Positions 46,741 to 57,909 of a stretch of DNA of 64,000 bases are shown here, one piece after another; the stretch's first letter is position 1, and each line of letters opens with the position of its first letter. The notes under the pieces were generated by a model. It did no database searches. It had not been told where the DNA came from and worked only from the letters and a program-made list of their open reading frames with translations. A program made the translations under genes and the position numbers. The stretch covers positions 6,695,501 through 6,759,500 of the forward strand of contig BSBM01000602.1 of assembly GCA_027924585.1 (NCBI GenBank). The letters are read 5' to 3'. The DNA is from Larix kaempferi. Its lineage: Eukaryota > Streptophyta > Pinopsida > Pinales > Pinaceae.

Positions 46741-47309
46741 ATGGCGAATTTATGTTTAGCATTTATTCCAGCATGGCCGGCTGTAATTTATGGCGGATTT
46801 TGGGTGGTTTTGTCAGCGGTCTCGCTTCAGGCGACTGTAATTTATGGCGGATGTTTGGTGGTTTTATCAGCGTTTTATGGTGGGTTGTTTGTGATTTTAT
46901 CGGCATTACCGGTTCAGCCTTCTCTATCATTTTCAGTTCCGGTGTTGGCTACTCGGTTTTGACGATATCTGCAGCTGTTGCTTTCCGCTGGTTTGAAGTC
47001 TGATTGCTGGTTCGCTGGACTAGGTATGCCTTTACATTTTTTTGTGCAATTTTTGAGTGAAAGGAAAGGATAGGGTTTAGGGTTTTTGCTGGGAGAATTA
47101 ACGAATTTCATTTCATTTTAGAATGCATGTTCTTGTGCTTTACCGTCGCTTTGATGAAAAACATATATGGAAGCCTTTGTTGTGTTCTGGTTATTAATGG
47201 TGTTCATGGGTTCGAATAATTGTTGTGTTTTTTTGCCTTAAATGAGCATGCGATAAAGCTATTTTTGGTGTTGTTTGCTTAGGTCTGTTTATTTTTTTGT
47301 CCATAGTGT
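46741..47309. other. Unassigned, repeats of TAATTTATGGCGGAT
   Basis: TGTAATTTATGGCGGAT-TTGG occurs near 46782 and 46841, with a third partial copy TTTTATGGTGGGTT near 46874. Open frames here overlap on both strands and are not called. Confidence 0.35.
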
Positions 47310-48195
47310 TCATTACCAGCCATCAAAGCATGTGAATTTGTTCTGTCATCCGTCACAAACCTGTAAAAGGCTTCCCTTACACCTTCTTACCCCCCTCCAT
47401 TTTCATATGGATGTCTGCATGTGATTTTTGTCACACTTTCAGTGGGGGTTACAAGTTGATGGAGCTGATTTATGCGTTAAGGTTCTTGATGCTAGAGCTT
47501 TTCTTCATGTTGAAGTGTGGTTGATGGATGCTGGTAGTATGTGTTGTTATATCTCCTGATGTTTGTCTATGGATGATTATGGATGGCAGCCCTTCATGCA
47601 GAAGCATTGTCTCTTTATTTTAAGAATTAAAATTTTAATTAATAGGGTTCTAGAATAATTTAGCATGTGAATTTGTTCGGTCACCTGCCACAAACCTGTA
47701 GAGGGATTTGTTTGTTTACACTTTGTTACCCCCCCATTTTCACATGGGTGTCTGCATGTGATTTTTGACACACTTTCAGTGGGGATTACAAGTTGATGTA
47801 GCTGATTTATGCCTTGTGGCCAAAGTGATGCTGCTACTTTCATTACCAGTCATCAAAACATGTGAATTTGTTCTGCCACCCGTCACAAAGATGTAAAAGG
47901 ATTCCTTTACACCTTGTCCCCCCCCCCCCCCCATTTTCACATGGATGTCTGCATGTGATTTTTGTCACACTTTCAGTGGGGGTTGCAGGTTGATGGAGCT
48001 GATTTATGGCTTGAGGTTCTTGATGCTAGAGCTTTGCTTCATGTTGAAGTGTGGTTGATGGATGCTAGTAGTATGTGTTATTATATCTCTTGATGTTTGT
48101 CTATGGATGATTATGGATGTTAGCCCTTCATGTAGCAGCATTGTCTCTTTATTTTAAGAATTAAAATTTTAATTAATAGGGTTCTAGAGTAATGT
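47310..48195 (+). repeat. About 530-bp tandem duplication with a third partial copy
   Basis: CATTACCAG-CATCAAA-CATGTGAATTTG through TTTCAGTGGGGGTT-CAAGTTGATG occurs at about 47310-47465, 47665-47795 (partial) and 47840-47998. The following blocks (GTTCTTGATGCTAGAGCTTT and GTCTATGGATGATTATGGATG-AGCCCTTCATG to TTAATAGGGTTCTAGA) occur at 47480-47655 and 48015-48190. A C-run of about 13 lies at 47920-47933 in the third copy. Confidence 0.85.
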
Positions 48196-49599
48196 AGTTG
48201 GAGGAGGAGGTAGTTGTTTGTAACCTCTCCCAGCCATGTAGGAGACAACGTTTCCAAATATAGTGTAAATCAGGGAGTTGGAACAGTTTAGGAATTAGAT
48301 CTGATTTGAATTTGTAGTTATTTTGTGTTTTATTGCTCTCCTCTTTCCATTCTCTATTGATGAATCTATTGAGTTATGTATGAATGAGCATGGTGACAAT
48401 GTTTTTATGTTACCCTTGTTCACTGTTTTAGCCCTAATTTTTTATCCGAATTGGACGATGTTGATACTTTATAGTATCAGTTCGGTGGGTAAGATTGGCC
48501 TTACACCTCTCCACAACTTGTTAACTAATCATGTAGATCTGATGGTCAGTATAGTTCCGGCGCGTAGATCTACATTCATTATAACATTTGGGACAAGCTC
48601 TCTTTAGTCGTGAAAGTCGGATCTCCGGATCTGTGTCATCCAGACTGGTCTCAAGTTAAGGCCTTTCGAAATGACAAATCTGACTCTCGACTCCTGGATA
48701 TCATTAAAATTCAAAATTGACAAAAACCAAAAATTGTTAATTCCATTAAAAAAATCCATATTAAAAAAATAATAATAAAACCAAAACAAAAAGTTTCCCT
48801 TTGGTGAGTTGGTCTCCATATTCCATCGACAATCTGAATACTCTTTGGTGAGTTGGTCTGCCAGTGCTTGGATATCTGAATCACCCAGATCCGTTTCCCT
48901 TGCAATGAAAATACAATTTTGAGTTTCAGACTCTCGATTTGTTGGACTCATCAGATTTCTCAAACTCCCTGTATTTCTTGGATATTTACAAGATATTTTT
49001 TGTGAAATGTAAATCTTGGTTCTTGTATAGAGTTATGCATAACATATGAACATGTTGAGTGTGCTTATGTTTTTTTGAGGCAGTCTACAAAGACCTGAGG
49101 TTACTGATGTTTCTGCATTTTGTAAAGACCTGAGGTTACTCATGTTTCTGCATTTTGCAAATGTTGAAAGTTGAAGGAATTTCATTTGATTCATAGATGG
49201 TTCAGTTTTACAAGATACATTTTTCTGATCAAATTATTGAAATCTAAATTCTGTCTATATGGCTGAAAGGACAAAACTTTCTCTGATCAAATAACTGGAA
49301 TCTAGCTTCTCTGTCTATGTTTGGAAGTACAAAACATTGTATTTTTCTCTTATTAAGAATGGGAGGAAACTGTGTGCTTTTCATTCTTTTTGGAAGTACA
49401 GATTCATTTCCTTTATTTAATTTTCTAAAACAGAAACCTGATTGTGTATGCTTGGGTCGATGACGATGCTTACTGTCTAGCTTTAGTTATCAAATCCATG
49501 TTTCTTCAAGGTAAGAGAGTAGGGGAATGAGTTTTGGGGACCTGCTGTGCTCAATTTTTGGGGGACAGGAGAAGATGGGACATGAGAGAAGATGGAACA
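48196..49599. other. Unassigned
   Basis: Short local duplications only, for example AAAGACCTGAGGTTACT-ATGTTTCTGCATTTTG at about 49089 and 49124 and TTTGGTGAGTTGGTCT near 48800 and 48845. Frames at 48323-48607 (plus) and 48604-48963 (minus) show no domain. Confidence 0.4.
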
Positions 49600-49600
49600 T

Positions 49601-49822
49601 GAGAGAATCCACAGATCTCATACCCTCCTCATTTACATTGATCAAAGTGAATAGATGAAGCTTTGAAGATTGGCTTATTGTCAAATATCTAGCACCATGA
49701 AATGAATATGGTACGTTACTGATGAAAATTGAAATCATCTCATCTATTCTCATATAGAATTCAGAGTATATAGTAGGAAATTTATTCATTTGTGTAAACT
49801 CTTTATCCCTAAACTATCTACC
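49601..49822. repeat. Dispersed duplicate, copy 1
   Basis: ACAGATCTCATA-CCT-CTCATTTACATTGAT to TTTATTCATTTGTGTAA-CTCTTTAT is collinear with 50436-50652, with perhaps 80-85% identity by eye. The plus-strand frame in the second copy (50469-50654) reads DWMAIKYLPPSNEYDTLLMKIE, faintly like copia Gag, but too short to call. Confidence 0.7.
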
Positions 49823-50435
49823 ATGTGACGTTAGTTTCAGTGCTCGCAACAGAGTGCTTCTTTGCTGGACTTTAGACTGTATTTAAATGTTTCAACATTT
49901 GTAGTTGTTTCTTCTGCGAAAGTTATGGCTGATATGTTAGCTTGCAAAACCTCTAGGATATGCAAGAGTTTGGCCTTGTTTATTAAGAAATTGTTTATGA
50001 ATAGCTGTAATAAATGTCGATAACTATTTGAAAAGTCTATTGCAGAGCTCATTGTTTATTCAAAAGAACCAAATAAAAAACCAATTTTTTTCTATTTAAA
50101 TTTTTTTTGGCGGTATCAAGAGCGTGGAAGAATCCTTGGGTGCTGCCATTGGATTGGGACCCATTTGCAAAATGGTCCCTTGCAATAAGGCACTTCTTGG
50201 GAACCTTCCCTTCTTGGGAATCTCCTTGCATTGCTACCTGTAGATTGCAAGTGATATGGAACGTCCCTAAGCTATCACCAGGTGCCATCTTCAAAAACTA
50301 GGAGATGCTGAGTGTTAAAATTTTAAAATTTGGCAGCAGAGGATGGGACATGACAGAATGCATGTCCCCACAAATTTAGAAGATATAAATAAATAGCGAT
50401 TTATTATCATTGATTAGACATAGATAAACATAGGA

Positions 50436-50652
50436 CAACCCACAGATCTCATATCCTTCTCATTTACATTGATGGAAGTAAATAGATTGGTCTTTGAAGA
50501 TTGGATGGCTATTAAATATCTACCACCATCAAATGAATATGATACATTACTAATGAAAATTGAAATCATTTCATCTACACTCATACATAATTCAGAGTTT
50601 AGAGTGGGTAATTTATTCATTTGTGTAATCTCTTTATACCTAGACTATTTGT
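50436..50652. repeat. Dispersed duplicate, copy 2
   Basis: Partner of 49601-49822, same orientation, about 835 bp away. The sequence between (49823-50435) and after it (50653-51209) is unassigned. Confidence 0.7.
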
Positions 50653-51209
50653 AATTGTTGCGTCTCTCAAAGTTAGTTACTACTGCAAACTGCCACTAGT
50701 CAACATGTACAAGCATGTGATGTCACTGTTCACTAGTGTATACACAGCTGATAGTGCCGTGATCTTTTGCTGAGCTATAGTGACTTGTACATGCCTTCTC
50801 CAGATTTGTTGTAACCTGTGGATGTCTACAAACTCTGGGACAAACTCTGTATAAAAAATCGTGTGCATAAAAGAGGACCTGCTGCGGACTACTGTAGCTA
50901 TAGGGTGTCTTCAATAGGGCTGCTGAAAGTTGCTGTAAGCTATGGCTGCGCTTAATAGGGCTGTTGAAGGCCAAGAAGAGAGCCTGCCTGACTTAGGGCA
51001 ATTTTAAACATGCAAAAGAAAAAAGAACCATGAAAACTCTGACTTCTTCAAGGAGTATGGATCAGTTATTTTAAAAGAAAAAGCCTAGCACAAAATCAGC
51101 CATGGACTGTCCTAGGAGCAGAAGATACCATGACCTGAACTTTTTGCAGTAGACCCAATTCATGAATAAAAAATAAGAAATTTTACTTCTTATTTCCATT
51201 TTAGATATT

Positions 51210-53090
51210 TATTTCCTTTCAATAATTTAATTGAGGTAGATCCATCAATATATATGTATATTTTTTATTCTATTTTCTTCAAATGGGGCCGACCTATGAC
51301 TTCACACATTGTTTTCATCATTTTTATTTTTCTTTTCTTCATTTTGTGGATACGTGGATCAAGCTAATTGGTGCTTGTGTTCCATGGTTCTTCAACAAAT
51401 CATCCCTTACTATCTTTAGTACTTTCTAGTTGTAACAAAATATGATTTTGAGTCCCATTTATTCAACTCCAACATTGGTAAATCAGATTGTCAATCATTT
51501 GAATTTACAAGCAACTTCTGTTACAGCTTCATATTCTGGTTTCATGGAAGAGAATACACTTGCAAGAACCACTAGGTGACAATGTCATCGACATTGCACT
51601 TGCTCTGACTATGATTTGCAATGGCTAGGAGTTTTATTAATCAATTTGCTATTAACATTTAGTATCTACTCTGACTCATGATTTGCAATAGCTAGAAGTT
51701 TTATTAATCAATTTTCCTTTCAATAATTCAATCGAACTTGATCCATCAATATATATATGTATATTTCGTATTCTATTTTCTTCAAATGTGGCTGGCCTAT
51801 GACTTCACGCATTTTTTCATCATTTTTTATTTTTGTTTTGTTCACTTTGTCCGTACACGGATCAAGCTAGTTACTGCTTGGGTTCCATGGTTCTTTAACA
51901 AATCATCCCTTACTATCTTTAGTACTTTCTAGTTGTGACAAAATATGGTTGTGAGTCCCATCTATTCAACTCTAACATTGGTAAAGCACATTGTCAATTA
52001 TTTGAATTTAGAAGAAATTCTTGTTACAGCTTCATATTCTGCTTTCATGGAAGAGGATACACTTGGAAGAGCCACTAGGTGGCAATGTCATTGACATTGC
52101 ATTTGTTTTGTTCACTTTGTCTGTACATGGATCAAGCTAGTTGCTGCTTGGGTTCCATGGTTCTTCAACAAATCATCCCTTACTATCTTTAGTACTTTCT
52201 AGTTGTGATAAAATATGGTTGTGAGTCCCATCTATTCAACTCTAACATTGGTAAAGCACATTGTCAATTATTTGAATTTACAAGCAATTTCTGTTACAAC
52301 TTCATATTCTGCTTTCATGGAAGAGGATACACTTGGAAGAGCCACTAGGTGGCAATGTCATTGACATTGCACTTGCTTTGGCTATGATTTGCAACGACAC
52401 GAAACCTGTGCATATGAAGAGCAACCCAGCCCATACCTCGCATTAAACACCTTGAACTAAACACACAAAAAACCGCCTTGAAATTGGACCAAAGGAAGTC
52501 CACCATTGCCACCGAATTTGACATCTGAGCTACGAGAACGGCAGGTGAATTGTGAAAACGTAGTATTGCCATAGCCAACCTCTTTCTACATTGGCACGTA
52601 CAAAAGCAAAAGGACGACCCACGGAAATCCCATAGCTGCTAGAACCACAACAACGAAACCTGCACATATGAAGGGCAACCTAGCCCATACCTCGCATTCA
52701 ACACCTCGAACGAAGCAAAGGAAAACCACCTTCAAAATGAAAAAAACATAGCTATGGATTTAGGTTTTTCATCTATGACTTCACGCATTTTTTTCATCAT
52801 TTTTATTTTTGTTTTCTTCACTTTCTGTGTACATGGATCAACCTAGTTGCTGCTTGGGTTCCATGGTTCTTCTACAAATTATCGTTTACTATCTTTAGTA
52901 CTTTTTAGAACTAACAAAATATGGTTATGAATCCCATCTATTCAACAGCAACATTGGTAAAGCCCATTCTCAATTTTTTGAATTTACAAGCAACTTCTGT
53001 TACAGCTTCATATTCTGCTTTCATGGAAGAGAATACACTTGCAAGAACCACTAGGTGCCAATGTCATTGACATTGCACTTGCTTTGGCTA
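51210..53090 (+). repeat. 300-400-bp unit in four direct copies
   Basis: Each copy has GATC-ATCAATATATAT, TTCTTCAAATG-GGC-G-CCTATGACTTCA, GGATCAAGCTA-TT-CTGCTTG, TCATCCCTTACTATCTTTAG, CAGCTTCATATTCTG-TTTCATGG and CCACTAGGTG-CAATGTCAT. Copies lie at about 51235-51610, 51735-52100, 52105-52380 (left part missing) and 52770-53090. Copies 3 and 4 are followed by ATGAAGA-CAACCCAGCCCATACCTC, the inverted CpG-rich family, so the fourth copy arose with that block attached. Confidence 0.85.
52390..52745 (-). repeat. CpG-rich repeat family, inverted copies
   Basis: Two tandem units (from about 52390 and 52655) containing CCCAGCCCATACCTCGCATT. Reverse-complemented they match 46535-46715. A third, shorter piece is at 53105-53165. 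The two arms at 46.2-46.7 and 52.4-52.7 kb enclose about 5.7 kb. Confidence 0.65.
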
Positions 53091-53167
53091 TGATTTGCAA
53101 TGAAACAAAACCTACTCATATGAAGAACAACCCAGCCCATACCTCACATTAAACACCTTGAACTAAA

Positions 53168-53474
53168 CCTTGGGAAGTACTTGGGCATAGCCCTAAAAAT
53201 CATTGTGAGGAGTACCACAGGAACCCTGGAGTAGCTGTCTCATTGAGAGGACCTTCCAGTGAAATGGGAAACGACCCCTGCTTGATTGACTAGTGCCCAC
53301 CCGTGAGGTGAACCAACAGCTGTCGTTCATGGCAAAGCGGTTATCAGTTTTACCTGGGCCGTGAAGTGAGGGGTACTTCCCCAACATGCAAGCCGTCAGA
53401 CAGCATTGGTACCTGAGTGAACTCCCTGAACCATTAGGAAGCCAAGCATATCTGGGGTCCATCTCTTTTCCCAA
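53168..53474. mobile_element. GC-rich 307-bp insertion of unknown family
   Basis: The repeat copy ending CCTTGAACTAAA is interrupted here; the uninterrupted relative is at 52448. The inserted block is GC-rich, starts TTGGGAAGTAC and ends near CTTTTCCCAACTAAA, so AACTAAA flanks it on both sides. Its ends are partly complementary (GGGAAGTAC / GTACTTCCCC occurs internally). It may be a SINE or a small non-autonomous DNA element; the 7-bp duplication does not decide between them. Confidence 0.45.
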
Positions 53475-54284
53475 CTAAAAAAAGGCAAATTACATTTATC
53501 TACCTCCAAATCCATACCCAAATACAGATCTAGCCCTATTCCAAATTTATCTCCAGATCTTGATCCATTGAAAATCTAGAACCATTGTCGATGCATTGTA
53601 TATCCATTCCATTGTCAATCACTCTTGCATTGTCATAGATACATTGAAACCATGATAACCAAATTTGATATTACATATTCATCTTCAAACTGATGACAAG
53701 CTTTTATGCTATTGCCTTGTTAGCGCATCAAATCTCTTGAACGATAGCCATATATTATGAACGATAGCCATACATGGAATTATAATTAATGTACCAATCC
53801 ACTACATGTATCAATACAAAGTTACATATGAATGCATTATGTTCTTGATAAACAGTATGCAAATGGAGTTTATGTGTCAACAATTGTTTCGTAGAAAATT
53901 GTAACGAAATTGAAGATAGTAAATATTTTTTTCATAATCCATTATTATTATACTTTAAATCATTGTGAAAAAATTGCCATTGTGAATTGCAAACATTTTT
54001 AAAACCATGGTTTTTGAACCCTTCCCTTTATTGGAATAGACGCCAATGTCAATTGCAACCTTCTATTGCTATTGCATTTCATCATTGCTAGTGGATTTTT
54101 GAAATTTTCAAACTCATGTGAAGAGATATTTTATGCAATAACTAAATGCATTCATGAAGTTGTGAAGATTGACAATTCTATGCACTAGCCCAGGTCTCCT
54201 CTTAAATTGTTATTCTTATAAATTGCTACATTTTTCATTTTCGATTTCAAAGACTTTAATTGATTTGTTTTTCCCTTCTATTGC
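53475..54284. other. Left flank of the Helentron-like coding region
   Basis: No gene. It includes short duplications such as GAACGATAGCCATA-AT-T at about 53739 and 53760. The true left end of the Helentron-like element should lie here or further left, but no diagnostic terminus (TC start or terminal inverted repeat) can be fixed from one copy. Confidence 0.4.
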
Positions 54285-54300
54285 ATGTTCTTACTTGCAG
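54285..54300 (+). other. Possible 3' splice site before the OTU reading frame
   Basis: A T-rich stretch followed by TTCTTACTTGCAG ends at 54300, 32 bp before the ATG at 54333. It fits a plant intron acceptor, which would imply an upstream noncoding exon. This is inference only. Confidence 0.35.
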
Positions 54301-54332
54301 TTCGAGCGACTAAATCTATTTGATTAGTCAAT

Positions 54333-54905
54333 ATGTTAATATCAATGCACTTGCAACCCGGTGCTTCAGAAGTCTTGTCAACAAAAGACAAAGTTGATGA
54401 TGCAATTGATATTGCATTGTCAAAAAATCATTTGCTACGGTTGCAAGCTTTTCATTTCCAAAATGGAGATTGCTTGTTCGATTCATTTGTCGTTCTTTTG
54501 CATTTTCGATACACATCAATAGAGATAAGAGAAGCAATTGTTAATCATTTCTCCCATCAATTGGCTCAAGGAGATCCTCTTGCAATATCTTCATCAAACT
54601 TGTAACTTTCACCTAATTATTTGTTCCAGCTACATGGTTTAAAAGACAAGAATCTTTATCTACAACGGATGTCTCAGTCAGCTTACCCTTCAGATAATAA
54701 CAATGCGTATGGATTATGGGGTGATATATTTTGCATAAAATGGTTTGCGAATTGGTTGAATGCACCTGTCGTTGTTTGGTCTTTCTCAACAAAAAGAAGA
54801 TATCTCTACTTCAATTCTACTCTTCCTGGTTACTGCTATAACATTTTGTTTCATGATCATATACCTTCTGCTGGTCACTTCGAACCATTGTTAACCTGCA
54901 AATCA
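54333..54905 (+). pseudogene. OTU-family cysteine protease domain (first), of the Helentron polyprotein
   Basis: The chosen start is the ATG at 54333, the first in frame after a possible splice acceptor. Residues 43-50 read FQNGDCLFDS, the OTU nucleophile motif, with Cys47 at 54471-54473. A helix follows (SIEIREAIVNHF). The catalytic His lies in GHFEPLL (CAC at 54876-54878) after strands VVVWSF and YLYF. A single in-frame TAA at 54603-54605 splits the domain; the same frame then continues to 56039. OTU enzymes cleave ubiquitin or polyproteins. In Helentrons the role is unknown, and processing of the polyprotein or blocking of host ubiquitin signalling are possibilities. The catalytic residues remain, the frame does not. 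Confidence 0.82.
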
Positions 54906-54959
54906 TGTGTCATTGAAAATATTGCAATTCAGGAATTATCAATTGACATATTCAACAAA

Positions 54960-55470
54960 TCTTGTCCAGAGACTTGGACAGAGATTCAAACTTTCAGACA
55001 AATACTTATACAACAAGATTTTGACATCTTCTCAACCATTCAAGGTCATTGTTCTGACTCTTTGTTTGAATCGGTTTCAAAGCTGTCTAACATCTTTGAC
55101 ATGAGTAGTCTTCGAAAGACAATAGCCCAAACCTTCTTCAATTGCATACAATCCAATGACAATAGAGCATTGAAATGTCTGTCTACATACTTGCCATTGT
55201 CTATGGTAAATGAAACTTGTGTTGCTTCTAGTTGGCAAACATTTGTCCTAAATTTGGCTAAGCCTTTTAGCATTGGACATATAGAAGGCTGTAAATTTGC
55301 AATTCAATCGATGTGTGAGATGTTGAAAATAAATATTTTCATTTGGGACACATGTTTTTGCAACTTTCAGGATCAATATCAGTCAACAAAAAGATCTACA
55401 AAAGACATTTTCCTGTTGCAACATGAAACATGCAATGGTCATTTGCATTTCCATCCACTAGTTAAAAAAA
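54960..55470 (+). pseudogene. Second OTU-like domain with catalytic Cys replaced by Ser
   Basis: Same frame as the first OTU, about 170 residues. The order of elements repeats the first domain: DSLFESV in place of DCLFDSF, SSLRKTIAQTF in place of SIEIREAIVNHF, a buried INIFIWDT strand in place of VVVWSF, and HLHFHPLV in place of HFEPLL. The residue aligned with the nucleophile is Ser (TCT at 55059-55061), one base from a Cys codon, while the His (CAT at 55446-55448) is kept. It therefore looks like a catalytically dead OTU fold that may have kept a binding or structural role. The alignment is by eye, so domain identity is likely rather than certain. Confidence 0.62.
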
Positions 55471-55550
55471 ACTTTGACATAGGTTCTTTCAACATGGAAA
55501 CAACAATGTCAAATGACTTGTACATTGATGCAAATAATAACAACAAGATC

Positions 55551-56181
55551 AACCAATCAAAAATTCCTTCCAGTCATAACATCAATAGAACATATTCAAC
55601 AGATACACAAACACAACAGAAAAGAAAAACATATGACAATTTACAAAAACATTGTCAAATGAAAAAACAAATGATACAGAATACAAAGACATTGGACATA
55701 AAAAAAAATATGTCTAGTATCAATGTAGACTGGGTCGATGAAAATATCGACATCCTTGAGCGAAATGCAAAGCAAGCATTCAAGAACCTTCGCTCAACAA
55801 AAAGTCATATGCGTTTTGCAACAATGGAAGATTCCAAAAGACAACAAAAACAAAAACCAGAACAAGCCAATATCAATCAATCAAAAATTCCTCCCAGCCA
55901 TAATGTGAATAGAACATATCCAATAGATCTACAAACACAAGAAAAAAAAAACAAAGGACAATTTACAAAAACATTGTCGAATGAAAAAACAAATGATAGT
56001 GAATACAAAGACATTGGACACGAAAATAGCTACGCCTGATATCAATGTAGGTTGGTGCGATGGAAATATCGATATACTTGGGCATAATGCAAATCAACCA
56101 TTCAAGAACCTTCGCTCAACAAAAAGTGATATGCGTTTTGCAGCAATGGAAGCTTTCAAAAAACAAAAAGCAGAACAAGCC
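55551..56181 (+). repeat. Tandem duplication of about 315 bp in the polyprotein linker
   Basis: Unit 1 (about 55551-55868) and unit 2 (about 55875-56181) share CATAAC-T-AATAGAACATAT, AATGAAAAAACAAATGATA, AATATCGA-AT-CTTG and TTCAAGAACCTTCGCTCAAC. They encode a Lys/Gln-rich linker with FKNLRSTKS-MRFA. Unit 2 has lost or gained bases in the A-run near 55945, which shifts it relative to unit 1, so the OTU frame ends at 56039 and the Rep frame is open from 55981. Confidence 0.9.
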
Positions 56182-57909
56182 ACAATTCAATATTTCAAAG
56201 CAATTGAAGATACACCTACGAATGCATGTTGCATATGCGAATGCTTGCATTTTAGAAAAGACATACGTTGTATCAATGAGAAAACGCTATTTTCATTGAA
56301 CTCATTGCCTTGGATGAATATGCCAGCTTCTTTTGCACTTGACCTGTACATTTGCAGATTTTGTAAAAAAAATGTGTCCAATAGAGAGATTCCTGTATTT
56401 GCAGTTCCATTAAATATTCGACGTAACACTTCATTAGCATCCATAGATATGTTAACGCCATTGGAAGAACGCCTTGTTTCTCCAAGAATTGCATTTTCCC
56501 AAATACGTCAACTTGGTTACAAACGAGCTCAATTAGGCTTGACTGGCGCAATTATAAACGTCCCCTTGTCTTTGGACAAGATACAAAAGGTTTTGCCAAG
56601 AAACCTTGATGATGACATGACTATTGGAATTATGTTGAAACGAAGATTGGAATACAAAAATGCTTACATCGCTGGAAATGTGCATCCTAATATTGTCATG
56701 GTTGCATTGAAAAGTCTTTGTACTACAGATCTTTACAAATTAGAAAAAAATTGTATCGTTCCTAATTGGGAGGAAAAGTTCACAGAGCTAGCAACAAAGG
56801 AGGCCATTGACTTTCCATTTGACAATTCCATTGAGTACGAAAACAGCTCCACAAGTTCGGATAAAAGCAACAAGAACATTGCCGACGCAGAGTTTGATGC
56901 AACAACTGAAACATTGGTCCATGGTTATGCTGAAACACATCTTATTGATGATTTGTCTACCAAGCTTCTAGAAATTGCACCTGTTGAAAATCAGAAGCCT
57001 CTAGGCATTTTCCAGGATAAATTCTCTGAGGAGCTTAATTTCCCAACACTTTTCTATGGATGCAGTCGACCAGATGACATCTACAAGCGGTATCGACATC
57101 AACAAATATTCCAATGGGAGCTACAACATGAAAGTATGGCCTTTGAAGCTCATCCTACAAACTTGTTCTTTAAGACAGTCAAAGTATTGATACAACAAAT
57201 TTCTAATGCTGCATGGATATCTATTCGCATAGGTGAATTGAATGGGAAAAAACTAAAGGAAAAAGATGTCAAGTCACAAAACAATCTTGAGAACATTGTA
57301 AAGTCTCCAATTGCATTTCGTACCTTGAAAACTATTCGAACATCTCCAGACTATTTTGAAAACATGAGGAAAGATATTTTTTCAATGGTTAGGCAACTAG
57401 GGCCACCAACTTTCTTTGTTAGATTCACTTCTGCAGAACATATATGGAAACCATTGTGCAATGCTTTACAGCATCTTCAAACAAAAAACAATTCCAATTC
57501 GACATTATTTCCCTCACAAAATGATATCGATGCTTTGATTAGAAACCATCCTATCATTTGCAGTCGCTATTATAGACAAAAAATGAACTCGATGAAGTCA
57601 TTGATATTGAAAAACAACTCTCTCTTTGGAACCGTGAATGATTACTTTTTCACAACTGAATTTCAACAAAGAGGAAATGAACATGATCATGGTCTTCTTT
57701 GGATTGAGAATGCACTAGTATATGGTAAAAATACTAAGCATGAAATAACAACTTTTGTTGACAAATATATTTCAACAGATTCTTCTTTGCTTACTGAAGA
57801 ATTAAAAAGATTCAAACCCATCGACACACACGTGCATTTAGAAAACATCGACGCTCTAGTTGCAGATTCCGATTTCCTATGTTTCCGATCGATGCTACAA
57901 CAATTTTAG
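55981..57909 (+). pseudogene. Helitron N-terminal domain and Rep HUH nuclease of the Helentron polyprotein
   Basis: A 642-codon open stretch, the longest in the window, whose ATG is probably internal to the original polyprotein. A Cys-rich element (CCICECLHF, then ICRFCKKN) comes first and is likely zinc-binding. LTPLEERLVSPRIAFSQIRQL and GAIINVPLSLDKIQKVLPR match the DUF6570-like N-terminal domain of Helitrons. FPTLFYG opens the Helitron_like_N region. The HUH motif is FQQRGNEHDHGLLW with His568 and His570 (57682-57690), which bind the metal. The frame stops at 57907-57909; the expected continuation (TTILEPID) lies in another frame from about 57891. The Rep domain nicks and joins single-stranded DNA in rolling-circle transposition. 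Confidence 0.9.

Noticed and set aside
54603-54629. A GTAACT...TTCCAG mini-intron that would remove the TAA in the first OTU domain
   Set aside because: It would be under 30 bp, well below the minimum size of plant introns, and the frame is preserved by simply reading across the TAA; a nonsense mutation is simpler.
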